A DNA stretch of 61,795 nt from Ramlibacter aquaticus (GTDB lineage: Bacteria; Pseudomonadota; Gammaproteobacteria; Burkholderiales; Burkholderiaceae_C). The notes beneath the pieces were generated by a model. The model saw nothing but the letters and a program-made list of their open reading frames with translations, was not told the origin of the DNA and made no database searches. Positions within the stretch are counted from its first letter, which is position 1; every line of letters starts with the position of its first letter. A program made the position numbers and the translations under genes. Below are positions 46,834-56,075 of this stretch, one piece after another. The stretch spans positions 1 through 61,795 of the forward strand of contig NZ_JADDOJ010000013.1 of NCBI RefSeq assembly GCF_015159745.1. The letters are read 5' to 3'.

Positions 46834-47538
46834 ATGCACATTCGCGCCAACCGCCGCCACGCCCTGGCCTGCCTGCTCGCGATGGGCGCCTCGTGCGCCG
46901 CACGGGCCGCGGGGGTGCACGCCAACGAGGCCGGCGCCCTGCTCGCGGTGCTGCGCGAGGCCGAGGGCCAGGACAAGCCCGACGAGGAGCTGCAGCCCTG
47001 GGGCTGGTTCGACGCCGTGCTGGCCGACGGCCGGCGCGTGCAGATCGCGCCCAGCTGGTACCGGTACCTGGGCGACATGCAGCTGCGGCTGGTGTTCGAC
47101 GCGGGCGCGCAGTTGGAGAGCGCCGACCCCGCCGACCTGGAGCGCCTGCGCCTCACGCCCGAGGACGCGCTGGCCGTGGCCGTGGCCAACCTCAGGCGCC
47201 GCTACGGCGCGCCCGAAGTCACGGACTGGGGTGACGGGCTGCTGCAGGTGGAGGGCCAGGCGCCCGAGCTCGTGAGCAGCTATTTCCTGGACCGTGCGTT
47301 CTGGTCCGCGCTCGAGGCCAGCCACCCGCACGGCCTGGTCGCCGCGGTGCCGCGGCGCGCCGGGCTGGTGTTCGCCGATGCGGGCGATGCGCGCGCCCTG
47401 GCGAGCCTGCGCTTTGCCGCCGCGGCGCTGCACGCGGGTTCGGGCGGCACCCGGATCTCCTCGGCGCTCTACCTGTTCCGGGGCGGCCACTGGTCGGTCT
47501 GGCAGGCCCCCAGCCGCATCGCGGCCGTGCTTCAGTAG
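46834..47538 (+). CDS. Exported protein of unknown function
   Basis: 234 residues. N-terminal signal peptide (MHIRANRRHALACLLAMGAS, cleavage near ARAAG), then a globular part with no motif I recognise; notable segments are GWFDAVLADGRRVQIAPSWY, DALAVAVANLRRRYGAP and ISSALYLFRGGHWSVW. A weak resemblance to DUF1444-type proteins was considered but not supported. It lies between bactofilin (divergent) and gspB (convergent, 7-bp overlap), so an envelope role is possible. Confidence 0.75.
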   Translation: MHIRANRRHALACLLAMGASCAARAAGVHANEAGALLAVLREAEGQDKPDEELQPWGWFDAVLADGRRVQIAPSWYRYLGDMQLRLVFDAGAQLESADPADLERLRLTPEDALAVAVANLRRRYGAPEVTDWGDGLLQVEGQAPELVSSYFLDRAFWSALEASHPHGLVAAVPRRAGLVFADAGDARALASLRFAAAALHAGSGGTRISSALYLFRGGHWSVWQAPSRIAAVLQ

Positions 47539-48350
47539 GCGACGGTGTAGCGGCCGCCGCGGAATTCCAGCACGGCGGTGCGGGGCTGGATCTGCACCAG
47601 GCGCACGCCGGCTGCGATCTCGCTGCCCTCGTTGAACACCTGGCCGTTGGCGATCAGCATGCGCTGCGAGGGGTCGGCGGAGTAGACGCCGCCGGACACC
47701 ACCACGCGGGGCGCATCGGCCGGGAGAGGCACGGCCTGGGGCTGGGCCTGGGCTTGGGCCTGGGGCTGGCCCGCCGGCTGCGGCGAGGGCTGCGCCTGCG
47801 CCGTGCCCCGGGAAGGGCCGCGCGCGGGCCCAGGCTGCGCCATCACCGGCCCAGGGCTACCCTGCCCGCCCGCGGTTGCGGCGGACGCGGGAGCGGGCGC
47901 TGCGCCACGCTGTACGGGCGCCACGGCCGGTCGCGGCAGGGCGGGAATGGGCGGCACCGAGGCCGGCGCCTCGCCCGTCGGTGGGACGCGTGCGCCGGGC
48001 TGGGCCTGCACAGCGGGCGGCACCGCCTGCGCCACCGGGGGCGCCTGGACCGGTGCCTGCACCTGGGCGGCCGGGGGCGTGGGCGTGCTGGGCTGCGGCG
48101 GCTGCGCAGGCGCCTGGGCCACGGCGACGGTGCCCGCCGGGACGGGACGCGCACCCCGCGACGCCACCCACCACCCACCGGCCGCCAGCCCGAGGACCAC
48201 CAGGCCGGCCACGGCCCAGACCCAGCGGCCTCCTGCGGGCGGGCGGCCACCTTCGCCCACCGCGGCCACTGCCTGGGCGTGGATGCCGCGCGCGGGGTCG
48301 CGCTCGCGCTGGGCGTCAGCCTTTCGCAGCGCATCGAGGATGTACGACAT
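47532..48350 (-). CDS. gspB: General secretion pathway protein B (GspB-like)
   Basis: 272 residues: a short cytoplasmic N-terminus MSYILDALRKADAQRERD, typical of GspB, one membrane span (about 43-63), a long Pro/Ala/Gln-rich linker, and the C-terminal GspB domain (about 210-272, GVYSADPSQRMLIANGQVF ... GVRLVQIQPRTAVLEFRG). With GspA it helps assemble the type II secretin in the outer membrane. It follows gspA by 9 bp. The rest of a type II system is not in the window. Confidence 0.9.
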   Translation of the reverse strand: MSYILDALRKADAQRERDPARGIHAQAVAAVGEGGRPPAGGRWVWAVAGLVVLGLAAGGWWVASRGARPVPAGTVAVAQAPAQPPQPSTPTPPAAQVQAPVQAPPVAQAVPPAVQAQPGARVPPTGEAPASVPPIPALPRPAVAPVQRGAAPAPASAATAGGQGSPGPVMAQPGPARGPSRGTAQAQPSPQPAGQPQAQAQAQPQAVPLPADAPRVVVSGGVYSADPSQRMLIANGQVFNEGSEIAAGVRLVQIQPRTAVLEFRGGRYTVAY

Positions 48351-48359
48351 GGGCGGGTC

Positions 48360-50006
48360 TCAGGGTTGCACGCGCAGCGCGGGCTCGGCGACGCCCGTGG
48401 CACGGTTCAGTTGCATGTAGGTGAGCGGCCCGGGCTGGCCGTCGCCGGGCAGGCCGTGGGCCAGCTGGAAGGCACGCAGGCGCGTGCGCAGGGGCACGGC
48501 GTCATCCTCGGGCTCGGCATGGGCCTGCGCCAGCCGCTGCGCCACCCAGGCGTCCAGCGCCGCGGGGGTGCGCCCCTCGTAGCCGGCCGGGCTGCGCCAC
48601 AGCGTCGCGAAGTCGCCGTGCCAACGCGCCGCGAAGGCGGCCAGCGGCACGGCATGCAGGGACCCCTGCACCTCCAACAGCGCCTCGCGCGGCGACAGCC
48701 CGGCCAGGATGGCATGGCCCGCACCGCCCGGGCCGTCGTCCAGCGTGACGATGCCGGGCCGGCCCAGCGACTGCAGTTGCGGCAAGGTCATGGGCTTCTG
48801 GAAACACTGCAGCGCCTGGCGCGCCAGCGCGGGGCACGCCGCTTCCCCTGCCGTCGGTTCGGCCTGCCAGGCCGTCGCCAGCTCGCGCCAGGCCGCGTCC
48901 ATGCTGGCCTGCAGGTGGACGGGCCAGCCGCGGGCCACGGCGCCGCCGGGCGCGCCGAAGGACGCAGCGGAGGCCGCCGGGGCCGGGGCCGGGCCGGCGG
49001 CCGTGGCCGAGGCGGGCGAAGAGGCCCCGCTGGCGGCACGCGCTGCCGGGGCTGGCGCGCGCTGCGCGACGCTGGACGCCGCCACCCGGCCGTCCCGCAC
49101 GTGGCTCACCGCCGCGTACAGGCCTGCCGCGGCCGCCAGCCCGACGGCGCCCAGGCCCAGGGCCACCCGGCCCGGCATGCGCTCACGCCGGGGCCGGCCG
49201 AAAACTTCCTGCGCGGCCTGGTCGACCGTGGCCGCGTCCACCCGATCGCGCGTGTGGGCGTAGGCGCCGAGCAGGGCCCGGTCGCACAGCAGGTTGATGC
49301 GTCGCGGGATGCCGCGCGAATGGGCGTGGATGCGGCGCACCGCGCGGCGGTCGAAGGGCAGCGCGCGCTGCAGTCCCGCCACCTCCAGCCGGTGCTGCAC
49401 GTACTGCGCGGTCTCGGGCGCCGACAGCGGGCCCAGGTGGTAGCGCGCGATCACGCGCTGGGCCAGCTGCTCCAGCCCGTGCCCGGCCAGCATGTCCCGC
49501 AGCTCGGGCTGGCCCACCAGCACGATCTGCAGCAGCTTGCGCTCGGTGGTTTCCAGGTTGGTCAGCAGGCGCAGCTGCTCCAGCACCTCGGGCGACAGGT
49601 TCTGCGCTTCGTCGATCACCAGCACGCTGCTCTCGCCGGCGGCGTGCGCCTGCAGCAGGAACGCGTTCAGCGCATCGACGCGGTCCTTGACGGTGGCGTC
49701 GCGCCCGCTCGCGGCGGCGATGCCGAATTCCTCGCACACCGTCTGCAGCAGCTCGGCCACCGTCAGCTTGGGGTTGAAGATGTAGGCCACGTGACAACTG
49801 CGCGGCACCTGCTCGAGGAAGAGCCGGGTCAAGGTGGTCTTGCCGGTGCCGATCTCGCCCGTGAGCAGCACGAAACCGCCGCCGCCGCCCAGGCCGTACA
49901 GCAGGTGGGCCAGGGCTTCGCGGTGGCGCTCGCTCATGAAGAGGTAGCGCGGGTCCGGCGCGATCGAGAACGGCTCGCGTTCCAGGCCGAAGAAGGCTGC
50001 GTACAT
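48360..50006 (-). CDS. gspA: GspA/ExeA-like AAA ATPase with peptidoglycan-binding end
   Basis: 548 residues. Cytoplasmic AAA part (about 1-270) begins MYAAFFGLEREPFSIAPDPR, with Walker A GEIGTGKTT and Walker B VLVIDEAQN. A membrane span (about 283-303) and an Ala/Pro linker follow, then a periplasmic C39-peptidase-like domain and a C-terminal peptidoglycan-binding repeat (LRTRLRAFQLAHGLPGDGQP). The frame is open far upstream, antisense to or within the MFS gene; the start at 50004-50006 is set by the conserved N-terminus. Partner of gspB. Confidence 0.92.
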   Translation of the reverse strand: MYAAFFGLEREPFSIAPDPRYLFMSERHREALAHLLYGLGGGGGFVLLTGEIGTGKTTLTRLFLEQVPRSCHVAYIFNPKLTVAELLQTVCEEFGIAAASGRDATVKDRVDALNAFLLQAHAAGESSVLVIDEAQNLSPEVLEQLRLLTNLETTERKLLQIVLVGQPELRDMLAGHGLEQLAQRVIARYHLGPLSAPETAQYVQHRLEVAGLQRALPFDRRAVRRIHAHSRGIPRRINLLCDRALLGAYAHTRDRVDAATVDQAAQEVFGRPRRERMPGRVALGLGAVGLAAAAGLYAAVSHVRDGRVAASSVAQRAPAPAARAASGASSPASATAAGPAPAPAASAASFGAPGGAVARGWPVHLQASMDAAWRELATAWQAEPTAGEAACPALARQALQCFQKPMTLPQLQSLGRPGIVTLDDGPGGAGHAILAGLSPREALLEVQGSLHAVPLAAFAARWHGDFATLWRSPAGYEGRTPAALDAWVAQRLAQAHAEPEDDAVPLRTRLRAFQLAHGLPGDGQPGPLTYMQLNRATGVAEPALRVQP

Positions 50007-50050
50007 GGGCCGAGGATAGCGCGAGGGCCCGCCCGGCGGCGCGTCCGGCC

Positions 50051-51289
50051 TCAGGCCACGGCTGGGCTGGCGGTGCGGCGCACGCGGCGCACGTTGAAGG
50101 CGCTGGTGATGAGCACGGCCTGGGTGAGCACCAGGCCCAGCCACACGCCCTGGTACTGGCGGTGGTCCATGAGGGCGCCGAACACCAGCGGCGCGATGGC
50201 CTGGCCGATGTCCAGGCCCGAGTACACGACCCCGAACACGCGGCCGGTGGCGTTCTCCGGCGTGGACCGCTTGACGAGCAGGTCGCGCGAGGGGCCGGCG
50301 ATGCCGGCGCAGAAGCCCATGGCGCCGAACAGCGCCGGCACCGCCAGCGCCGGCACCGGCGCGAGCCCGACCACCAGCGCGACCGTGGCCGCCATGCCCA
50401 TCCCGGCGCCCACGATGCGCTCGCAGCGCTGCGGGTCCGACGCGAGGAAGCCGCCCAGCACCATGCCCCCCGCGCTGCACACCATGTACACCGTGAGGCA
50501 GGCCGCGGTGAGCGCCACCGGCACGTCGTGCAGCTGGCGTGCCGCTTCGGGCGCGAAGGCCTGCACCACGCTGAGCACGACGGCGTAGAGGAAGAAGAAC
50601 CAGAAGCACATCCACACCGCCGGGATGCGCAGGAAGCCGAAGCTGCTGCCGGCCGCCTGCACGGACGCGCCCGGACGGTGCGAGGGCGCCAGCGCCAGCC
50701 GGCCGCGGTTGAACCACACCAGCACGAAGACGGCCAGGGCCAGCGTCCCGGCGGCCGCCAGCGCGTGCCGCCACGAGAAAGCCATGGCGACGGGCACCAC
50801 CAGCGCGGGCGCGAGGGCCCAGCCCAGGTTGCCGGTGATGCCGTGCACGCTGTAGGCGTGGCCCAGGCGCGGCGCGCTGACCTTGCGGTTGAGCAGGGTG
50901 TAGTCCACCGGATGGAAGACACCGTTGCCCACCCCGGCCACCACGGCCCACAGCGCCATCACCTCGTAGCTGGGGCTGGTGGCGAAGCCGAAGGCGGCGG
51001 TGGCGATCAGCCCCAGGCCGCCCAGCAGGATGGGCCGCGGACCCCAGCGGTCGACCAGGAAGCCGGAGGATGCCTGCACCGCGCAGGAGACCACGAAGAA
51101 GACCGACATCAGCGCGCCCAGCTGGGTGTAGCCCACGTGGAAGGCGTCCTTCAGCCAGGGGAACAGCGGCGCCAGCAGCAGCTGGCTGAAGTGGCTCACC
51201 ATGTGCGCGACGCCCACCAGGCCGATGACCTGTGCGTCCTCGCGCAGCGGGACGGGCGTGGCGAAACTCTGTGCGGTGCGGGTGCTCAT
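50051..51289 (-). CDS. Major facilitator superfamily transporter
   Basis: 412 residues, twelve predicted spans. The loop 2-3 motif is GFLVDRWGPRPILLGG, and the second half repeats it weakly. It resembles the fosmidomycin-resistance (Fsr)-like and related efflux families: HMVSHFSQLLLAPLFPWLKD near the N-terminus is typical. Divergent from an AraC-type regulator with 71 bp between starts; the regulator probably controls it. Start ATG 51287-51289. Confidence 0.9.
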   Translation of the reverse strand: MSTRTAQSFATPVPLREDAQVIGLVGVAHMVSHFSQLLLAPLFPWLKDAFHVGYTQLGALMSVFFVVSCAVQASSGFLVDRWGPRPILLGGLGLIATAAFGFATSPSYEVMALWAVVAGVGNGVFHPVDYTLLNRKVSAPRLGHAYSVHGITGNLGWALAPALVVPVAMAFSWRHALAAAGTLALAVFVLVWFNRGRLALAPSHRPGASVQAAGSSFGFLRIPAVWMCFWFFFLYAVVLSVVQAFAPEAARQLHDVPVALTAACLTVYMVCSAGGMVLGGFLASDPQRCERIVGAGMGMAATVALVVGLAPVPALAVPALFGAMGFCAGIAGPSRDLLVKRSTPENATGRVFGVVYSGLDIGQAIAPLVFGALMDHRQYQGVWLGLVLTQAVLITSAFNVRRVRRTASPAVA

Positions 51290-51360
51290 GGCTGGAATTG
51301 TCGGGGCGCGCCCCATTTCCGAAAAGCGACAAAACGACAGCTTTCTGCGAAAATCGGCCA

Positions 51361-52188
51361 ATGCGTGAACGTGCCTCCAAGAACACGCCCCTGGGCGACG
51401 CGGACGCCTTCCGTCCCAGCCGCGCCCGTCCGGTGCGCATCCGCGCCCGCAACATGCCGGCCGACACGCACCTCGAGCCGCACCGCCACGCCTGGTCGCA
51501 ACTCGCCTACTGCGCCACCGGCATCGTGCAGGTCAGCACCGAACGGCAGGCCGAGGGCGGCGAGCAGGTGAGCTACATCGTGCCGCCCTCGCGCGCCGTC
51601 TGGATCGCGCCGGGGGCCCGGCATGCCATTCACGTGCTGGAGGACGCGCAGCTTCGCACCCTCTACATCCATCCCGACGCGACGCCCAGCGGCTGGCACG
51701 GCTGCCGCATGCTGGTGGTCTCGGCGCTGCTGCGCGAGCTGGTGCAGGCGCTGGACGCGCCCGGCCTGCCGCGGGTGCGCGAGCAGCACCTGTCGGCGCT
51801 GGTGCTGGACGAGGTCGCCCAGGCGGACGTGCAGGCCCTGGGCGTGCCCCTGCCCCATGCCGAGGCCAGCGACAAGCGCCTGCGCGCGCTGTGCGAGGCC
51901 GTGCTGCGCGATCCCTCGGTGCGTGGCACGCTGGCCAGCGCGGCCGCCGCCGCCGGGGCCAGCGAGCGCACCATGGCGCGCCTCTTCCGCGAGCAGCTGG
52001 GCACCAGCTACCAGCGCTGGCGCCAGCAGGCGGCACTGGCGCACGCGTTGCCGCTGCTGGCGCGCGGCCTGCCGGTCAGCGAGGTGGCTGCTGCCAGCGG
52101 CTATGCCAGCGACAGCGCCTTCACCGCCATGTTCAAGTCGGCCATGGGCCAGCCGCCCAGCCATTTCCAGGGCCAGGCCAGCCCATGA
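51361..52188 (+). CDS. AraC-family transcriptional regulator with N-terminal cupin
   Basis: 275 residues: an N-terminal cupin (about 25-110; EPHRHAWSQLAYCATG), and two helix-turn-helix motifs at the C-terminus (SAAAAAGASERTMARLFREQ and VSEVAAASGYASDSAFTAMF). It is divergent from the MFS gene and should sense that transporter's substrate. Its stop overlaps the next Nudix gene (ATGA at 52185). The 71-bp intergenic region has a repeated GCGACAAAACGACAG-like stretch as possible binding site. Confidence 0.9.
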   Translation: MRERASKNTPLGDADAFRPSRARPVRIRARNMPADTHLEPHRHAWSQLAYCATGIVQVSTERQAEGGEQVSYIVPPSRAVWIAPGARHAIHVLEDAQLRTLYIHPDATPSGWHGCRMLVVSALLRELVQALDAPGLPRVREQHLSALVLDEVAQADVQALGVPLPHAEASDKRLRALCEAVLRDPSVRGTLASAAAAAGASERTMARLFREQLGTSYQRWRQQAALAHALPLLARGLPVSEVAAASGYASDSAFTAMFKSAMGQPPSHFQGQASP

Positions 52189-52646
52189 AGTCCAGCGCGG
52201 GCCTGCTCATGTTCCGGCGCGCCGCGGCGGGCCTGGAGGTGCTGCTCGCCCACCCCGGCGGCCCCTTCTGGCAGCGCAAGGACAGCGGCGCCTGGACCTT
52301 GCCCAAGGGGGAGATCGAAACCGGCGAGGACCCCTTGCAGGCGGCCCTGCGCGAGTGGCGCGAAGAGACGGGCTTCGCGGCGGGCGGCCCCTTCGCCGCG
52401 CTCGGCGAGGTGCGCCTGCGCAGTGGCAAGCGCGTGCTCGCCTGGGCCTTCGAGGGCGATGCCGACCCGCTGGCCCTGCGGAGCAACGGCTTCGAGATCG
52501 AGTGGCCGCCGCGCTCGGGGCGCATGCAATCCTTTCCCGAGATCGACCGCGTGGCCTGGTTCGACCTGGCCCAGGCCCGCGAGCGCATCGCGCCGGCCCA
52601 AACCCCCTTCCTGGACCGCCTGGCCCTGGCGCAGGGCCCCGGCTGA
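52185..52646 (+). CDS. Nudix hydrolase (diadenosine polyphosphate/8-oxo-dGTP type)
   Basis: 153 residues. Nudix box present: it begins GEIETGEDPLQAALREW and ends with REETGF, giving G-x5-E-x7-R-E-x-x-E-E-x-G-like spacing; WTLPKGEIE precedes it. It resembles the NTP pyrophosphohydrolase group. Overlaps the AraC gene by four bases. Substrate unknown. Confidence 0.88.
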   Translation: MKSSAGLLMFRRAAAGLEVLLAHPGGPFWQRKDSGAWTLPKGEIETGEDPLQAALREWREETGFAAGGPFAALGEVRLRSGKRVLAWAFEGDADPLALRSNGFEIEWPPRSGRMQSFPEIDRVAWFDLAQARERIAPAQTPFLDRLALAQGPG

Positions 52647-52740
52647 GCCTGCCCGGCTGTCGGGCGGGCGCCACACTCGGCGGGCCTGGACAGGCTGCAA
52701 GCCGCGCCGGACACGGGGCCGTCACTATACTTTCCGCAGC

Positions 52741-53154
52741 ATGACCACCGGGGCCACGATCACCCACTACGAGCTGCTGCGCGTCTCGCGCCGCGAGCGG
52801 CCCGAAGGCGTGCGCGCGGCCTACCGCCGGCTGGCCCAGCAGTTCCACCCGGACAAGCAGCGCGGCAATGCCGACGCCGAGCGCGTGATGGCCGCCATCA
52901 ACCAGGCCTACGCGGTGCTGTCCGATCCCGCCCAGCGCGCCGACTACGACCGTGCCCTGGATTCCGGCTTCAGCCACAGCCGGCCGGCCAGCCTGGACGA
53001 GGTGCGGGCCCACGACCGCGCCTGGCCCTGGTGGCTGCTGTTCGGCACCATCGCCTTCAGCGCGGCGGCGATAGGCACCGTGGTCTACAAGAGCTACATG
53101 CCGGGCGTTCGCGCCGCCGGCCAGGTGCTCACCAGCGCCACCCCCGCGCGCTGA
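52741..53154 (+). CDS. J-domain protein with a membrane anchor
   Basis: 137 residues: a J domain (about 8-75) with the Hsp70-stimulating H36-P37-D38 in RRLAQQFHPDKQRGNAD, and one membrane span (about 97-116, PWWLLFGTIAFSAAAIGTVV). No Gly/Phe or zinc-finger region, so it is a specialised co-chaperone rather than DnaJ. Start ATG 52741, in a region that is open upstream because it overlaps the Nudix gene in another frame. Client unknown. Confidence 0.88.
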   Translation: MTTGATITHYELLRVSRRERPEGVRAAYRRLAQQFHPDKQRGNADAERVMAAINQAYAVLSDPAQRADYDRALDSGFSHSRPASLDEVRAHDRAWPWWLLFGTIAFSAAAIGTVVYKSYMPGVRAAGQVLTSATPAR

Positions 53155-53224
53155 CCTGTCGCCTGCGTGGCTGGCCCGGCGGCCGGCGGCGTCGCATACT
53201 GCGGCGTCAAGGAGACAGCACACC

Positions 53225-54007
53225 ATGGACATTCGAGGCAAGGTCGCCGTCGTCACCGGCGGCGCCAGCGGCATAGGCGCTGCACTGGCCCAAAAATTCG
53301 CGGCCGAGGGCGCGCAAGGCATCGTGGTCGCCGACCTGAACCTGGAGCGCGCGCAGGGCGTCGCGGCGGCGATCGGGCCGCAGGCCGTCGCCATCGCCTG
53401 CGACGTGAGCCGCGAGGCGGACATCCAGGCCCTGGCCGCGGCGGCACGGCAGCGCTTCGGCCGCATCGACATCTTCATGTCCAACGCGGGCATCCTGGGC
53501 CGCCCGGGCGGGCTGGAGCTGGACGACGCGCTCTGGCAGAAGATGTGGGAGGTGCACGGCATGGCCCACATCTGGGCCGCACGCGCCGTCCTGCCCGAGA
53601 TGCTGGAGCGTGGCGAGGGCTACTTCGTGGTCACGGCGTCGGCGGCCGGCCTGCTCAACATCGTGGAATCGGCGCCCTATGGCGTCACCAAGCACGCGGC
53701 CGTGGCCGCGGCCGAATGGCTGCGCATCGCCTACGGCCGCCGCGGCATCCGCGTCTCCTGCCTGTGCCCGCAGTCGGTGCAGACCGACATGACGGCCGGC
53801 GGCGCCGGCTCGGCCGGCATCAACGGCGTGCTCTCGGCCGAGCAGGTTGCCCAGGACGTGGTGGACACCATGCGCGAGGAGCGCTTCCTGGTGCTGCCCC
53901 ACCCCGTGGTGGCGCAGTACGCGCTGGCCAAGGCGACCGACTACGACCGCTGGCTGGGCGGCATGCAGAAGCTGTACGCCAGCTACGCCGGCAAGCTCAA
54001 GGGCTGA
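53225..54007 (+). CDS. Short-chain dehydrogenase/reductase
   Basis: 260 residues: cofactor motif VTGGASGIGAALAQ, the NAG motif (SNAGILGR), and the catalytic Ser and Tyr/Lys in VTASAAGLLNIVESAPYGVTKH. An acidic residue at the end of the second strand (VVADLNLERA) predicts NAD(H) over NADP(H). Substrate unknown. AAGGAGACAGCACACC precedes the ATG. It faces the tiny DUF3096 gene, two bases apart at their stops. Confidence 0.88.
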   Translation: MDIRGKVAVVTGGASGIGAALAQKFAAEGAQGIVVADLNLERAQGVAAAIGPQAVAIACDVSREADIQALAAAARQRFGRIDIFMSNAGILGRPGGLELDDALWQKMWEVHGMAHIWAARAVLPEMLERGEGYFVVTASAAGLLNIVESAPYGVTKHAAVAAAEWLRIAYGRRGIRVSCLCPQSVQTDMTAGGAGSAGINGVLSAEQVAQDVVDTMREERFLVLPHPVVAQYALAKATDYDRWLGGMQKLYASYAGKLKG

Positions 54008-54008
54008 T

Positions 54009-54149
54009 TCAGCGGCCGAACAGGCCGACCGCGCCGATCACGATCAGGTAGATCGCGACGATGTAGTTGAGCAGCCGCGGGATCAGGAGGATGAGCACGC
54101 CCGCCACGAGCGCGGCCACCGGGCCGATGTGGGGAAGGTCGAGGTTCAT
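54009..54149 (-). CDS. DUF3096-type tiny membrane protein
   Basis: 46 residues, too short for most ORF lists: MNLDLPHIGPVAALVAGVLI, then LLIPRLLNYIVAIYLIVIGA and VGLFGR. Two hydrophobic stretches joined by the PRLLNYIVA turn match the DUF3096 pattern as I know it. An AAAGGCGC site lies before the ATG at 54147-54149. Function unknown; such proteins often accompany stress-related genes. Confidence 0.82.
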   Translation of the reverse strand: MNLDLPHIGPVAALVAGVLILLIPRLLNYIVAIYLIVIGAVGLFGR

Positions 54150-54233
54150 GGCGCGCCTTTCGTGGGGTGACGATCAGGCGCATCCTGGCCCAGCCGCGCG
54201 GGCCGGGCCGTAGTCGGCGGGCGACGCCGGGCG

Positions 54234-55214
54234 TCAGACGCCGGTGCGCACCACGATGCGGCCGCGCACCTGCCCGGCCATGAGGCGCTGGGCCGCGGCG
54301 ATGGCGTCCGCGAGCGCCACTTCGCTGGTGATGGCCTCCAGCAGCGTGGGGTCCAGGTCGCGGGCCAGGCGGGTCCAGGCTTCCTCGCGGCGCGCCAGCG
54401 GGGCCATCACGCTGTCCACGCCCAGCAGGGCCACGCCGCGCAGGATGAAGGGCATCACCGTGGCCGGCAGGTCGAAGCCCTGCGCCAGCCCGCAGGCCGC
54501 CACCGCGCCGCCGTAGCGCACCTGGGCGCAGGCATTGGCCAGCGTGTGGCTGCCCACCGCGTCCACCACCGCGGCCCAGCGCTCCTTCTGCAGCGGCTTG
54601 CCCGGGGCCGCGAGCTCGGCGCGGTCGATCACCGCGGTCGCGCCCAGGGACTTGAGGTAGGCCTCCTCGCTCGCCTTGCCGGTCGCGGCCACCACGCGAT
54701 GGCCCAGGCGCGACAGCAGCGCAACCGCCACCGAGCCGACCCCGCCCGTCGCGCCGGTCACCAGCACCTCGCCATCGCCGGCCTTCACGCCGTGCCGCTC
54801 CAGGGCGAGCACGCACAGCATCGCGGTGTAGCCCGCGGTGCCGATGGCCATGGCCTGGCGCTCGGTGAAGGCCTCGGGCCGGCGCACCAGCCACTCGCCC
54901 TTGAGCCGGGCCTTGCCCGCCAGGCAGCCCTTGTGTGTTTCGCCGACGCCGAACCCGTTCAGGATGACCGCGTCGCCGGCCTTCCAGCGCGGGGAGCTGC
55001 TTTCCAGCACGATACCAGCGCCGTCGATGCCGGCCACCATGGGCCAGCTGCGCACCACCGGCGAGCGGTTGGTGATGGCCAGCCCGTCCTTGTAGTTCAG
55101 CGTGGACCAGCCGATCGCCACCGTGACGTCGCCGTCGGGCAGGAAGCTGTCGTCCACCTCGCGCACGCTGGCGCTGAAATCGGGGTTCTTCTCGAGGACC
55201 AGGGCCTGGAACAT
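54234..55214 (-). CDS. acuI: AcuI/YhdH-family acrylyl-CoA reductase
   Basis: 326 residues, zinc-free medium-chain reductase. Opening MFQALVLEKNPDFSASVREV, NYKDGLAITN (family active-site stretch), VAGIDGAG and the NADPH site VTGATGGVGSVAVALLSRLG. Acts on acryloyl-CoA in propionate/DMSP metabolism or on related enones. Start ATG 55212-55214 with a GGAGAGCCCC site. Divergent from peroxiredoxin. Confidence 0.9.
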   Translation of the reverse strand: MFQALVLEKNPDFSASVREVDDSFLPDGDVTVAIGWSTLNYKDGLAITNRSPVVRSWPMVAGIDGAGIVLESSSPRWKAGDAVILNGFGVGETHKGCLAGKARLKGEWLVRRPEAFTERQAMAIGTAGYTAMLCVLALERHGVKAGDGEVLVTGATGGVGSVAVALLSRLGHRVVAATGKASEEAYLKSLGATAVIDRAELAAPGKPLQKERWAAVVDAVGSHTLANACAQVRYGGAVAACGLAQGFDLPATVMPFILRGVALLGVDSVMAPLARREEAWTRLARDLDPTLLEAITSEVALADAIAAAQRLMAGQVRGRIVVRTGV

Positions 55215-55394
55215 GGGGCTCTCCTTGTTGCTGGCCGCGAGCATACCAACGGCCGCTTCTCCCATCCGTTCATATGCAAATTCCAAATCGGTGGAACGCG
55301 GCCGCGATGGCTGCCGCACAATCCCCGCTGCAGCCTGCGGCCCTGCCGCGCTGCCCGGTTTTTCCAGAGAACCCAGCCACAACAAGGAGCCACC

Positions 55395-56054
55395 ATGTCC
55401 CTGCGCATCAACGACACCGCGCCCAACTTCCAGGCCCAGACCACGCACGGAGCGATCGATTTCCATCAGTGGATCGGCGATTCCTGGGTCGTGCTGTTCT
55501 CGCACCCCAAGGACTTCACGCCGGTGTGCACCACGGAGCTGGGCTACATGGCCCGCATCGAGCCCGAGTTCACCCGGCGCAACGTGAAGCTGATCGGCCT
55601 GTCGGTGGACCCGGTGGACAACCACAGCAAGTGGGCCGCCGACATCGAGGAGACCCAGGGCGCCAAGGTCAACTACCCCATGATCGGTGACCCCGAGCTC
55701 AAGGTCGCCAAGCTCTACAACATGCTGCCCGCCGAGGAAGCGGGCGGTGCGGACGGCCGCACCGCCGCGGCCAACGCCACCGTGCGCACCGTGTTCGTCG
55801 TCGGCCCGGACAAGAAGATCAAGCTGATGATGACCTACCCCATGACCACGGGGCGCAACTTCGACGAGATCCTGCGCGCGATCGACTCCATGCAGATGAC
55901 GGCCAAGTACAAGGTGGCCACGCCGGCCAACTGGCAGAAGGGCCAGGACGTGATCATCTCGGGCTCGGTCAACGACGAGGATGCGAAGAAGCTGTTCCCC
56001 GCCGGCTGGAAGGCGCCCAAGCCCTACCTGCGCATCGTCAAGAGCCCCGAGTAA
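55395..56054 (+). CDS. 1-Cys peroxiredoxin (Prx6 type)
   Basis: 219 residues. Peroxidatic C45 in the motif PKDFTPVCTTELG; the long C-terminal domain (about 165-219, with YLRIVKSPE end) is characteristic of the Prx6 group. No resolving cysteine seen in the C-terminal half, so reduction must come from another thiol. AACAAGGAGCCACC precedes ATG 55395. Terminator follows 22 bp after the stop. Confidence 0.95.
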   Translation: MSLRINDTAPNFQAQTTHGAIDFHQWIGDSWVVLFSHPKDFTPVCTTELGYMARIEPEFTRRNVKLIGLSVDPVDNHSKWAADIEETQGAKVNYPMIGDPELKVAKLYNMLPAEEAGGADGRTAAANATVRTVFVVGPDKKIKLMMTYPMTTGRNFDEILRAIDSMQMTAKYKVATPANWQKGQDVIISGSVNDEDAKKLFPAGWKAPKPYLRIVKSPE

Positions 56055-56075
56055 GCGCCGGGCACGCCCAAGAAG

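Noticed and set aside
47754..50588. 944-codon plus-strand frame over gspB/gspA
   Set aside because: Antisense to two genes with clear domains; composition is Arg/Gly/His-rich as in the other shadow frames.
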